Positions 24,966-36,843 of a stretch of 64,000 bases of DNA are shown here, piece by piece (position 1 is the stretch's first letter; each line of letters opens with the position of its first letter). The notes beneath the pieces were generated by a model, which searched no databases, was not told where the DNA came from, and worked only from the letters and a program-made list of their open reading frames with translations. The stretch is from assembly GCA_033002965.1 (NCBI GenBank), contig JAURVB010006276.1, positions 49,814 through 113,813 on the forward strand. Direction: 5' to 3'. Source of the stretch: Piper betle (taxonomy: Eukaryota > Streptophyta > Magnoliopsida > Piperales > Piperaceae). The translations under genes and the position numbers were made by a program.

Positions 24966-27215
24966 TCGACGCGAATTGTCGGAAAATAAAAGAAAGAAGG
25001 AACTCAATTCACATCGAGTCTATGATTCTAATTAAGAGTTAAAAAATCATGTAAATCATTACTTCGTGTTAGTTTTTAGTGGGTAAGTAATAAAAAGTAA
25101 ATTTTTTGCACCAAAATGGTTTTTTCAACCTTTGATGTCTTCCTTCATCCGAATTTAGAAGTGATGTATCAACTTATCTCGTCTCAAGTAGCTTTCTGTC
25201 ATCAACCCCTTCCTTTACTCCGACGACGACAACAAAATGTAAGAACAAAAAGTTTGGTCAATTTTTTTGATATAAGTCAGTATCTTGTTAAGTCTAGACA
25301 ATGAAATTTTATGGTGAGTTTTACACCGAGACAAAGAAATCCCCCCACCAACCATGAAGTTCGGTTCACTCCATTCCTAATTCCTTCAATGATTCAATCT
25401 CATTTAAAGAGCTAGGTGCTGCCTTGATGATCACCTTGCTCATTGAAACTAACTTGGAATTGAGAGGGACAAATGCTGAAATGATTACTGGTGCATGACA
25501 AGAACGCGTCACCATCAAACAGAACTTTGCTGTCTGTTTGCAGCACATCCAGGTCAGGATGTCCCCCATTCTCACCAAGTTCCCACTGCTGCGCACCGGG
25601 AGGTGTTATCATCTACCAATGTTTATTTCATGATCAATACTGTTGTTTGGCGTGCTCGAATCAAATGCAAAACGTTCACCTTTTGTCAATTTAGACAAGA
25701 TAAAGCCTGCTTTAGCTCCATACCACAGTAGGTAACAATAACAAACCAGATTCCAGAGTTTGTTTCTTTTTACTGCTACAAGTAGGGCATTTGCTGAAGA
25801 TTCTGGCACGGTGACATTGGATTGGATGCGCTGAAGATTCCCAATTTCACACTAAGATAAATGATGAATAAAAACAAATGATTTGATTGGCTTCGTGATT
25901 CTATCATATGGTGGGGGCTTTCATTTCATGCTCTTCAAGAGCTCAAATAAGTCACACCAATGCATGACCCAAAGTCCTGTGGCTGCCATTCTTTAATGGA
26001 GTTCAATTGAGAAGGATAGATGGATGCCAACCCAACAAGCTTCTCAACCACAAAATGCTGTCTCCGAGGCGCAAATGAGGAAAGGTTTGACTGATCTCAA
26101 GCTAACCAACCAGTATAAAATTTTGAGGGTCTTTTTCTTAATCATGCTAGTTTAGACGGTGAAGCATTAAGCATCAAAGGAGACCATCCAAATAAATATC
26201 ATTCTTGACAAAGATTACATTATCCTCTAACCCGTGCTCATGATACAATCATTTGTTTACTTTTGTACCTAATTCTTCCACAATTAGGATAGCACAGACA
26301 TCTCACTTTACCACTGCCGACAAACCCTCCAAAAGAATAAAAACAATTAGTGTTTGGTTAAAGAGGTTCGACAATTTCTTGTAAAAACCCACAAACATTA
26401 TCTCCTAACAACTTGATCAAACTCTCTTTTATTAGAACATTTCAGAACAGTGATCAAGGCAGAATTAAAAGCAGAAGCAAGAATTGAGCTGCTGCTTCTG
26501 GTCGAGATAAGATCAAGCAGAAGCTCCAGATGCTCTGTCCTGGGAAGATCCTTGAATAAACTTGATCAAACTGCTAGTGAATATTTTTTTGTATTTGGTG
26601 GCCTGCAGACTTGCAGAGCTGCTGCCAATCATCATGGAAAATCTGGAAAAGCAAGCTTGTCAGGTTAAAGGCATAGGGAGGGGATTGGCTGGGAAGGGGG
26701 ACAAGATAAAGAAAGTGATGGAACTTGCATGGTATTCCAATCGTACTGACTTTCTCTTCTATAATGTTTTGATCTGCCCCTTTCTCTTTGGTTGGGATGG
26801 AAACTACAAAAAACCTACAAAGGAAGAGTCTTTCATGGAAGGAAGGCACTCCCAATGTTTGCTTCCCCATCAATCCACAGTAAAATCCATTTTCCTCCGA
26901 GAAAGCTGCCTTATCTTGGAGTTCGTTTTTAGCTTCCCTGCATCAATTATTTGCTCGCTTGCTTTCTCTGTCCTTGGTTTTTTTCTAGAATGGATGTCTG
27001 ATCCTGAACCTCGGAGTGGAGAAGTTGGTCTGCTTTTTTTGCAAATCTTCCATCCTTTTTTTTTATTTTTGCGTGTTCCAAACTCTGTTCTCTGATGTCA
27101 AGCTGTTTCCATGCACTGTTCATGTTAGATTCTTAGCTCGTTGAAGGACAGCAGATCCCGATTCTCGACATAAATTACAGCTCCGGCTTGCCCATCTCTT
27201 TGTTGCATCTTATTG
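24966..27215. other. intergenic, with an unassigned coding-like patch and the SPL leader
   Basis: On the minus strand, 25830-25366 has overlapping frames with protein-like strings (KLTKGERFAFDSSTPNNS; HPDLDVLQTDSKVLFDGD; PLNSKLVSMSKVIIKAAPSS), which may be fragments of a broken gene. I do not recognise it. From about 26390 to 27215 the sequence is likely the 5' UTR and promoter of the SPL gene, possibly with a leader intron. Confidence 0.35.
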
Positions 27216-29563
27216 ATGATGGAGAATCGGAGCTACCATTCTCTATCAAACTCCTGGGACTTCCCTGGTGGTAGTAAACGTTCTACACCTGACCAGACCC
27301 ATGAATTGGTTCATGACATAGAACAGGGGAGAGCTATACCAGGTTATGGAAGGGTGGCCTCTGATCTGGTTGATTTCAATGTTTTATCAACTTCTAGAGC
27401 TGGCATTGTTGCCACCCTTGCCGGTCCTTCCACGTCTGTTGTGAAGTCAGGAAGGTTGATTCAACCCCAACATGGCGATGTGAAGAGGGGTGACGCACCA
27501 CCAAGTTCACTGTTTTCTCCTTCTTCGAAGAGATCAAAGAGAGCCCGGTCAGGGAATTTGAGCAATCAGATTCCCTTTTGTCAAGTTTATAGTTGTAATC
27601 TGAACCTTAGTTCTTCCAAGGAGTATCACAAAAAGCACAAAGTTTGTGAAATGCATTCAAAAGCTGCCAAAGTGATTGTTAATGGACTTGAACAAAGGTT
27701 TTGCCAGCAGTGCAGCAGGTGCATTATTGATGCTTTTTATGCTCTCAACGATTCACATTCCAATCGTTATATGTACAATGACTTTGTGCTTTCTGAAAAT
27801 TTCTGTTGCTATGGTAATGTTACTTTTGACATAACATGTTATGAGTGGCAGATTTGATAAAAGTGTCCTTGATGAGCACTCTTGTTTCTTCGCTTACATG
27901 CATCCGTCTATGATCATTGTTTTATGCTACCATTGAAGATTATTTCAAGCATATGCTACATGGTTCATGAGTTGTGTGGGAGTTTGTCTGGCTTTCATCT
28001 AGTATGCTCTGTTTTAATCTGTTCTGCTACAGGTTTCATTTACTGGCTGAGTTTGATGATGGTAAGCGTAGTTGTCGCAAACGGCTTGCTGGTCACAATC
28101 AACGACGAAGAAAACCTCAAATTGAGCACAGACATTATGGTAATCTCGGTCTAACATGTTTGTGATATTTGATTATGAAATCTTTTGCCTTTTGCTCAAC
28201 TCAAACATTTTGATGAGGCAGTCCCAGTTCTTGGTTGAATAAAATGCCTTTATGCTTTGAAATTTACTTTGCCACCTACTTAAATACAACGTAGATCTTT
28301 CCAGCTTATGCTAAATGCTGAATGTTGATATGTGGCAAATGTTGAAGGAGAAAGTCCATATTTTCACTGCTTTGCTGTCCTACTTTGTTTGCAGTTTGAT
28401 GCTTATGGGATTTTTCTAAATAAGTTGCCAACTTTGTTCTTTCATCTAATTTTTGGTTATTGCTACAAGATGCGGATATGTAACTATGTTTTCTATAATG
28501 ACCTTAATTAAGTGTTTTGCATCAAGGCTTCACAGCTCATAGCTCTATTTTTAGCTGTATATATATGATTTGTGGAACATATTTTCAATTCCTGTTACAA
28601 ACTCTTAAAATAGAGAAAAACCCAACTGCGAGTCACATCCAGGAAATAGATGAGTACTGCTTGAAGGTAAGAAAGCCAATTAAGTAGTCAATTGAATCCA
28701 ATAATGTGGTTGTTTTAATCTGATTCATTGATTGTGACTGAAATAATCTGAGCCAACATAAAAAGTTTTTCTGACATGTAAATTCTGAAACTATGTGATT
28801 TTCCACCAAAGTCGTGATTGTTTTTTGCAGGTCACAAATTTATGGAAATGATTCCCTCACCTCAAACACCATTTCTTCGCGCCAACATACTGTCTGAAGG
28901 AATTGGACGCGAAGTAAAATATGGAAATATAGCCAAAGGGCATTCATTTGTCAAAGCCGAGACAATCTACAACTATCATCCCTCTTCATTGGCTCTCATT
29001 CAACATGGCAATGGCAAACAATTATTAACATTTCAAGCTTCATCAGCAGGCATGTGCAGTGAAGATTCTGAGAGATATTCTCTTGATCATTTGGCTTGTG
29101 CTTCTTCCACCTCCCAAGCTCAACTAATGAAAACCTTTCCAGAAAATGAGAGCTTCTTTGCCACACAAGGGACAACCAGTGACGCAGACACTGGTTGTGC
29201 TTCTCTCTTCTGTCAACACAGCCACACAATTTCTTCGTTCAATCTTCTGGAGTAACAACTGACCGTCCTTTATTCGCGCAAAATGATCATCGATCAGCCC
29301 ATAGCAATGCCAATCCTTTGTCTGGAACAGTTCCATCTTATTCTCAATTTTCTACTAGTGTGGCTTCAAATAGTTTCTTTTCCTCCGGACATAATCGTAT
29401 GAATGTCGATCACCTCAGAGCTCTACCGGTATCTGATGTGAGCAACACTGACATTAAAGACCATATGTGTGGAACTGCTAGCCCTTTGGATTGTGTGAAT
29501 GAAAAGAATGGAATGTACACTGATCAAGGAACGTCAAATTTGGGTACGTTTCATTTGAGCTAA
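27216..29563 (+). CDS. SBP-box transcription factor, SPL6-type (OsSPL3/OsSPL12/AtSPL6 clade)
   Basis: SPL proteins bind GTAC-core sites in the nucleus; miR156-controlled members run the juvenile-to-adult and flowering programmes. Exons are 27216-27718, 28033-28139 and 28831-29563. The start is ATG-ATG at 27216/27219; an open TTG before it is not a start. The SBP domain spans the exon 1/2 join. Finger one is C-x4-C-x16-C-x2-H in [10 protein letters not shown]...KVCEMH. Finger two is C-x2-C-x3-H-x11-C in [20 protein letters not shown]. The basic nuclear signal [14 protein letters not shown] follows. The join after CQQCSR is the usual SBP intron position. FCQVY and [10 protein letters not shown] point to the SPL6 clade. 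Exon 3 shifts frame at about 29200, within the miR156 site. One added base gives 1344 nt (447 aa) and joins TGCA to LLSTQPHN and the rest of the C-terminus. As written the protein would stop at 29255. Confidence 0.93.
29197..29215 (+). promoter_or_regulatory. miR156-like target site in SPL exon 3, one base short
   Basis: The sequence is gtgcttctctcttctgtca (19 bases). The known miR156 target in SPL genes is 20 bases, gtgctctctctcttctgtca, encoding ALSLLS. The two are identical except for one missing C after gtgct. This is also exactly where the SPL frame breaks. If real, the deletion would both truncate the protein and put a bulge in the miRNA pairing. If a consensus error, the gene is an ordinary miR156 target. 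Confidence 0.85.
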
Positions 29564-32500
29564 CAACTTCATGGCATGAACAGTCAGAGGAGTTCAATGC
29601 AAGTGAAGATGGCTAAGGAAGGCTTCATGTCTCGTATTTTGGGTAGAGCTTTCTTTCTCTGTCTTTCTCCTCCATACAGATAATATGCCATTGATTATGA
29701 GATCTTCTTATTATGTTGGAAATTGTTTGAAGAAATTCTGATGAAAATTTTCTACTCTTTTTCAGGTTATGAGATGATATATGGTTGGTGAGAATTTAAG
29801 GTGTTGGTTCATGGAATTGAAGATCAGTACTTGATTGGCAGCCTGCCTTGTTTTTTACATTATTTCAGGTTTCTTTTAAGTTATGGGACATAAACGAATC
29901 TGTAGATGGAATTAAACACTTTGTGTTGTTCTTTGATCACCTTGAAGCCATTGTTAAAACGAAATGTGAATATTTTAAGGCTGCAATATTATACCTGATT
30001 GGTAAGAGTCTTGAGCGCTCTGGCTAGTGTGAGCATTTTTCATTCATTATCAGCAACAATTGAAAGTTTTTAATGCTTGGAAAATAACAATAAAGTTTTA
30101 AATGACGGGAAAAATATATTTGTTAGAAAATTTGGGCAATTGGCCAGTGAACCAAACACATAAATGATCGAGTAAACAATGTATATTGAACCATGTATAA
30201 TATTGAGCCAGGTATCACACGGGGTATAATTGATTTTTACCCTTTAAAAAATTAATCAAGCCAAACCAAAATGTATTTTTATTTAAAACTAAAATATATA
30301 ATTTTTGTTTCTTAAATAAGTTGGATGTGGTGGTTCTAGGCCGGATTTATGACCATCTGCCCCTCTCAATGTAAGAAAAACACATTTGAATTGCGAATAA
30401 GATACCTTTGAATTGCGACGGAAGACACCTTGAATTGTTAACCATGTATAAAAGCATCTTTTGATTGTAAATTCATCTTTTACAAATATTCTCAAGTTTA
30501 AGAATATTAAAATTAATTTTTTATTCCATTGCAATTAATTTAAAATTTAAGAGGAACGAGTTGATAAAATTTGATTGAATTGAAAATATATAAGTATTTT
30601 AATTGTTTATTTTGTATTTGGCTATTAGAAACATTTAAGATGTGAAACGTACTAAATATTCTTTACATTTAAATTATAAATCATACAATATATATATAAA
30701 CAGTAACTCGTCTATACATAGAAGATTCTAGTGTTTAATGTTAAATTAACTATATAATATAATGTTAGTTACATAGAAAAACAAATAAATTAATACAATT
30801 CAATAACTGTATAAAAACACATAATCAACAATAAATTCATACTTTGTCATAATCCCCATTTATAATTAAAAAATATTGTATAAGTTATTAGCTTACTCAT
30901 ATCACCACTATGGGTATTTATATAGTACCTCATTAACCACAATTAATAAATTTACCACTTTGTGAAAAAATCAATGCTTAGAGGAGCATAATTACGCGGA
31001 AGGCACTCGCCACACTTCCCCACTTAACTATTTCAATATCATCCGGTCTTTATTATAGTGATATAGCTTTATTTTGTCAAAAAATAAATAATAATAACGT
31101 CCTATTCGATTAAAATGTAAATAGTAATAATATTATATATAAAATAATGTTGTAAAAATCATTGATTTTATAATCAGTTTAGTTAAAACTTATAAGCTAA
31201 TTATTTTGACAAACACATACGGGTGCAAATGTACGTTGATACAGAGAGATTGAAAGTATTTATTAATATTATTTATTAATTTTTTATCATTAATTGGTAC
31301 AGTACTTTTTACCACTTTTTTGACTAGTTATCGTTATTAAATTTTGATCATTTAATTAATAATAAATGATTAATAATTATTAAAATTTAATTTAAACTGC
31401 ACAAATTTTTTCAATACAAAATTTTTGTATCATAAAATTGTTAAAAGAATATAATAATATAAAATTTTAATTAAACATAGTAATAATATTAAAAAAATTA
31501 ACTATTTTATTTTAATTTAAGTCAAAACATCTTTGCTAAAATGGTAAATCTGCCCACCACTTGAACTGGCCGCCTTGCCAAGACATGCAAATCTACGCAA
31601 CCAGGTTGGATTAAATCATACATACCGTGTGGCTATGTCACGTTTGGGAAATATTTGCTCGTTACACCTTCACCCCTCAGCAGTTTTATTAGGAGCCTTG
31701 CAGATTTCAACTTGATATAAGAAGCAAATAAACCAACTTATAAATTTGTCTCTTTTTGCAGTATTTGTTTGACAAATCAATCTGTTAGTAGCCATACGCG
31801 TTACACTTTATATACTCGTACAACTCGATTATGTCGAAGAATCACAGTCGCCGCCCTTGCAGCTATCGTCTCAGAGCTACTAGCCCAGGCAAAGCCAGTA
31901 GGAAGGTTTGAAATATACATTTTTTTGGGAAGGGGAAACACCATCTCTAAAGAGAAGCTTTCTTTCATATATATATATATATATATATATGTATGAATAT
32001 ATACATACACTTTATTTTTTGAACTACAGCTTTTCTTATTATATGAACTGAGCAGTATGCTTCTCTTTTGTCCGGCGTTTCATCATTTCACATGTTTCTG
32101 TGGTGCAGCATATACCCTCGAACTTCCATGGACGCATGCACAGAGGTCAGAGACTTCTGCAAGCCTGTAGAGGACAGAAATGTCCAGTCTCAATAAAGCG
32201 TTCTGGAAGGAAAGTGATCATATCACGGGGTTGGCTTACATTTTCTTAAGTGAACAATCTCATGGTGGGAGTTACGTGTATTTTTGAACTACGTGACCCA
32301 TCCACACTTCGGGTGCACGTTTTGATTAGTGATGATCATTGTCGATCGACTATCTCCTGACCTTGTTGATATGTTATCTGCAAGTACTCAAAAAACTATT
32401 CTGGCTTGTTAATTAAAACTTTTGGTGATGTGTTTATCTTTTTTTTCTGAGCTAGATGGGACAGATTGCTTTAAAAATATAATTCAAGAAGATCCAAAAT

Positions 32501-33059
32501 ACAGGAACCTTGTAGATAAGGTCATCGAACGAGCACGAAGTTTCAACTAATCTATCTCATGGTTCTATCTCACAGTTCCACACATACTTCAAAGTTTAAC
32601 TTTGCAGCTATTAGCATAACTAAGAGTTTATCCCATTAATACGGTCATCGACATTTACAAAATTAACCAGTGATAAGCAGTCCAGTCTGAGAGCACAACG
32701 AAAGATGAATAAGTCCACCTTCAGCTCCTTGTGGGTCGATCAGAAGGGGATGTTGAGGAACCGCAATTTGAAAATAAGATACAGCTCATGGAGTTGCAGG
32801 CAACAATTCCCCACGTTGCAACATTTTAAAAAAAAACCTGTCAATGAAAATGAAGACTGGACAGCCATTTTGGTTAAGGCTTACCATCTAAGAATGTGAG
32901 AGAATTATGCAAAGTCATATCCCATAAGCAGTCATTTCTCCGTCTGAGAGCTATAGAGTAATTGTTAAACCTTTCCCCGTCAGAGAGCTTTAGAGTAAGT
33001 GTTAAACCTGCATGTCACGGCAAAAATAATTCCTTCCACGGTGAAAGAGCGATCAGAAT
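29564..33059. other. intergenic, nothing firmly recognised
   Basis: 29564 to about 30000 is probably the 3' UTR of the SPL gene. The rest is AT-rich. A short coding-like string (VAALAAIVSELLAQAKPVGR) lies near 31849-31908, ahead of a GT, and a further possible exon starts at about 32109. Neither fits a known family. A TA repeat lies at about 31967-31991. Confidence 0.4.
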
Positions 33060-33701
33060 GACGGATGAGGTTTCTAGTCATCTATAGTTGATCCACTACA
33101 TTAAGGAATTTGAGGATATAAAATAGACCTGGACTTTTCATAGCTAAAGAGCAATGACTAAGTACATCCATTGTGGAGCTGCATCTGAGGAATGAGAGAT
33201 GAATTCCTGCAATTCTGAACATAACAGCTCGAATGAAGGGGCAATCAAAGAAGATATGCAAGGTTTCCTCTGGTGATGAATGACAAAAACAAGTATCAAT
33301 TTCTGCATGTATGCATCTTTTGTAAAGGTTCCCAGAGGTAGGCATAACAATCTTAGAAACTTTCCACCCAAGGAGAAGAAGCCTAGGGGGAATGTTAAGC
33401 TTGCACCAGCTGGTCCAAATCTTCTTGTCTGACTCTTTGGGGCTACGAGGTTGTGAAAAGAAATCAAGTAATTTTTAATTGTCGTTGAGGCACGAATTGC
33501 GTGGATGAAGATCAAAGATTGCAGTAACATCGTCTGGTATAAACATTTGTTGTATTAACCGCTTAGTCCAACGTCCAGAGTTTAGAACAAGAGAAGAGAC
33601 AGGTTGGGATTTCATGACAGCATTTCTGCGATTCAATGTTGGACAACATTGAGGAGCAGAAGGAAGCCAAGGGTGGCGTCCTAGTCTGATGAACTTACAA
33701 T

Positions 33702-33709
33702 TCCCCGGG
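33702..33709. repeat. left target-site duplication of the MITE in the LINE
   Basis: tccccggg here pairs with tccccagg at 34262-34269, 7 of 8 bases. An 8-bp duplication is the hAT signature. Confidence 0.75.
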
Positions 33710-34261
33710 TAAGGTTGTTAATTAAGCGAGCCAGTTCGTGAGTATTTAGTGTTTGGTTCGGCTTGACTCGACTTGAAACTCAATATTTAAATACTTGATC
33801 TCGAACTCAAATCTTACGAGCCGAGCTTAAGTAAGGCCGTGTTCGACTCAATAAAATAATATAATAATATAATTTTTATATTATATTTTTTATTTTATTT
33901 ATTTATTTATATTATATATATATATATACACACACAATATAATAGCAAAGAAGTGAGATAGTTGAGATGGTAACTATTCAAGTGATGACTTTAAGGTTGT
34001 AGGTTCAATTTACAACTTTTGACTTTTAATTGAACTAGTTTCGAGCTTACGAATGAGCTGGGTTCAAGCTAGGGAAAATTAAATAGTTTAAATATATTTG
34101 AGCTCGTGTCGAGCTCGAACACATAAAAGATATTCGAGTCGAATTCGAGCATGTATGTTCAAAACTCATTGATCTCAAGTCAAATTTAACGAGTTTTGAA
34201 CTATTCGAGCCGAGTTCGAACACAAGTTGAGTTCGACTCGCTCGTTCGATTAGCACCCCTA
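33710..34261. mobile_element. hAT-like MITE, family A, inserted in a LINE
   Basis: It starts taaggttgttaattaagcga and ends tcgattagcaccccta; the reverse complement of the end is taggggtgctaatcga, giving terminal inverted repeats. The interior repeats TTCGAG, GAGCTCG and TCGAACT words many times. It is flanked by tccccggg and tccccagg, and it splits the LINE reading between VSWSLG and GNCKFIRLG. This fixes both ends to the base and makes it the reference copy for the family. A TA run and AC repeat lie at about 33914-33937. Confidence 0.85.
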
Positions 34262-34269
34262 TCCCCAGG
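34262..34269. repeat. right target-site duplication of the MITE in the LINE
   Basis: tccccagg, the partner of 33702-33709. Confidence 0.75.
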
Positions 34270-34329
34270 GACCATGACACCTTATTATCAAGTACTCCTA
34301 TACCTTTAGGGATACCATGCCATATTCTT

Positions 34330-34835
34330 CTTGAAGTTGAATTGCACTTTGAGATTCCCTTAGTTGCACTTTGAGATTCCCTTAGTTGGATTTTCGACGT
34401 GCGCGTGTATATATATAATTGTATTATATGTTATTATTAAAGTTTGCTCTAAATTAATTTGATCTATTAAAGTTAAAATTAGTAAGTTATTAATATTTAA
34501 GAAAAGTATGAATAAATATGTATATATACTATTTTTATAATTTTTAATTTATGATAGGTTAAATTAAAATTATGAAAAATAAAAATAAATATGATTATGG
34601 TCCTTAAATTCACACGTAATTTTCTTTTTTGTCGTCTCATCATCCAGAAACTCTAGTTTTTGGAAAACAAATGCTGAATTTAAAAGGTCAAAACTTAAAG
34701 AAGTCCAAAATCATTTTGCTTTTACAAATTCTTACATGCTTCAGTTATCAAATTTTATTTTTTTGATGATTTAATATGAAAAAGAACAAGAAGAATACGG
34801 TCTTATTGTGATGTTGTTTTTCTGTATAATTTGGT
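34330..34835. other. AT-rich insertion or replacement within the LINE
   Basis: LINE-like coding resumes on either side but not here. A 22-base unit (ttgcactttgagattccctt plus ag) is duplicated in tandem at about 34346-34390. The rest is featureless AT-rich sequence; a second, undefined insertion is possible. Confidence 0.4.
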
Positions 34836-35060
34836 TTAAACAAATACATACAATTTTGTCCATTTGGTTAAGTTAAATATACAACATCCCCAAACTTGAT
34901 TACATTCGTATTTGGCTTTGAAAACTTTGGCTAGAAGTGACTCAAGCTGGGAGACAATTCTCCAAGCTAATTTGGTGATAAAAGCTTGATTCATCTTAGC
35001 AGGATTCTTGATGCCCAGGCCACCCATACCTTCCGGTTTACACGGCAGTGTATATTTTTA

Positions 35061-36843
35061 GTAACTTGCATCCTTTGAAAACTAGAGTGGAGAGCTTCCG
35101 AGTTTCCTCGATTTCTTCCAATGATTTCTTTTTGTTGTAATTAGAGTGATTTGAAAGAAGATTAGTTGATTAATAGACATATTTGAAGAAAATTTTTAGG
35201 CCTTTGGAACATATGCTTTGGCCACTAACAAATCCATGAAATAAGATATGCCCACGAATTCTTTATTTCCCATTATCTTTTTTTATCAGGAAAAGGCCGA
35301 ATATTAGCGGCACAAAATCTGTCCTTTCATATAGTTTATTGTAGTATTTTTAATAATTTTTTACTGCAAAAAAATAGAAAATATTTTTTGATATTATTAT
35401 ATGGTTGGAAAATTATATCTAACCGCCAGAAAAAAAATTAAAAAAAATGTAAATAGTTTAATATACCTTATGGAGAATTAGTTGCAATAATCTTTTTAAA
35501 AATAAGTTAGGCTGGCAACGCCAGCTTGGCTGTTATCGGCCTAATTTTCTAACTGTATGGTAACATCAAAAAATTTCCCTTTTTTTAGTGAAAACTCTAT
35601 TTTAATTTAGATAAAATTATCTGTATTATCTAACTATTATTTAGATGTGGCTAATATTAATTTTTGCTTATAAAAATATTGGTGTCACCGATACTCTAAT
35701 TTTTATCTTTTTTATAAATTAGGTTAATAAATATAACCAATTTTGGCTCCTCCTAACCGGCCCTTATCCCTACTATCGTTTCCATTGGAAGTAATGTGCA
35801 CTTATTTTTAGATACGAGGATTCATTTTTTGCAAGTAGCCCATGTTTTTCTCATTAATTATGTCACATTATTTTGTTATTTAAGAACTATTAACGTTATG
35901 TTTTGTAGTTTTAAATTGATAATATATATGCTATTTTTTGTCTGCACACTCCGTTGTGTAAGTTTTTTTTAAAAAAAATTGTTTTGTGGGCATTTAATTG
36001 TAATAGAAATTCTTATACGATTTTTTTAGAAATTTATTAGGAAATTTTTTTGTTACAATTATAAAAATGGAGCTTACTGCATTTAGCTATTACAATTATT
36101 AAGAGTTTTTTTTAAAAAAAAATCAACTCCTCTTTTTTATTTTTTTTTTAACATTTTGTGAACATTTTTAAAGAGCGCATTCATATTTTGGCAATATTTT
36201 ATTAAATATATTTTAGTCGTTAATCATTGTACTTTTAATTTTTAATAAATATTCCCCCCATAAATTAGCTTAAAACAACACAACCAAATACCTACCACAT
36301 AAGCACGTTTATGAGTATAAGATCCAATCTATATTTCTAATTGGATTTTTGAATCACTATTGCTTGACATTTGTTTTCTTTTTCAATACAAATTATTAAC
36401 CTATACTTGTATTAACTAACTATAGAACAAACCATGGTTTTAAATGTTACATCAATTATCATACCTAATTTATAGTCGACACATGACATATTTGGTTCAA
36501 CCGGATTTTAAAATTTTAAATAAATATTTTATTAAGTATTTTAAATATCTTTTATCATTAATATTTTTTTAAATACAGGCTAAAATACCATAATTTTTAA
36601 CAAAAAAAATTGAAGTTTGTAAAAATTTTAAATTAAAAAATTAGGTATAAATTAAAATGGTACATAATCGATCAAGTAGTACGATATCGTATTTAAAATT
36701 AAAACTTATGGATTAAGCTCAAGGTGGGACCGTTTTGGGTAAATCCCGAACCCATCCATCTCGACTACTGGGTCCCCCGTGGACCCAATTCAGAGTGGGT
36801 CCCACCGCACCATCTCATTTTGGCGGGAAGATATTGCGAGAGC
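35061..36843. other. intergenic, ending in the promoter of the FYR/WD40 gene
   Basis: No coding sequence is recognised up to about 36720. From 36720 the composition becomes GC-rich, as expected for a promoter or leader and first exon of the forward gene. Confidence 0.5.

Larger units (their letters stand above)
33060..35060 (-). pseudogene. decayed LINE (non-LTR retrotransposon) ORF2 fragments
   Basis: Reading on the minus strand, 35030-34860 encodes GGLGIKNPAKMNQAFITKLA and WRIVSQLESLLAKVFKAKY, the conserved stretch after the reverse transcriptase of plant LINEs. 34330-34262 gives WHGIPKGIGVLDNKVSWSLG. 33709-33480 gives FIRLGRHPWLPSAPQ and GRWTKRLIQQMFIPDDVTAI. 33430-33150 gives the zinc-binding region IWTSWCKLNIPPRLLLLGWK followed by CFCHSSPEETLHIFFDCPF. 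These occur in the correct order for one ORF2. The element is broken by frameshifts, by the MITE at 33710-34261 and by about 500 bases of unrelated AT-rich sequence at 34330-34835. The upstream polymerase core and ORF1 are absent, as expected of a 5'-truncated copy. Confidence 0.85.

Noticed and set aside
27719..28032. Continuation of the first SPL reading frame past CQQCSR
   Set aside because: It runs into intron. The second zinc finger resumes at 28033 in correct phase after a GT-AG intron at the standard SBP position.
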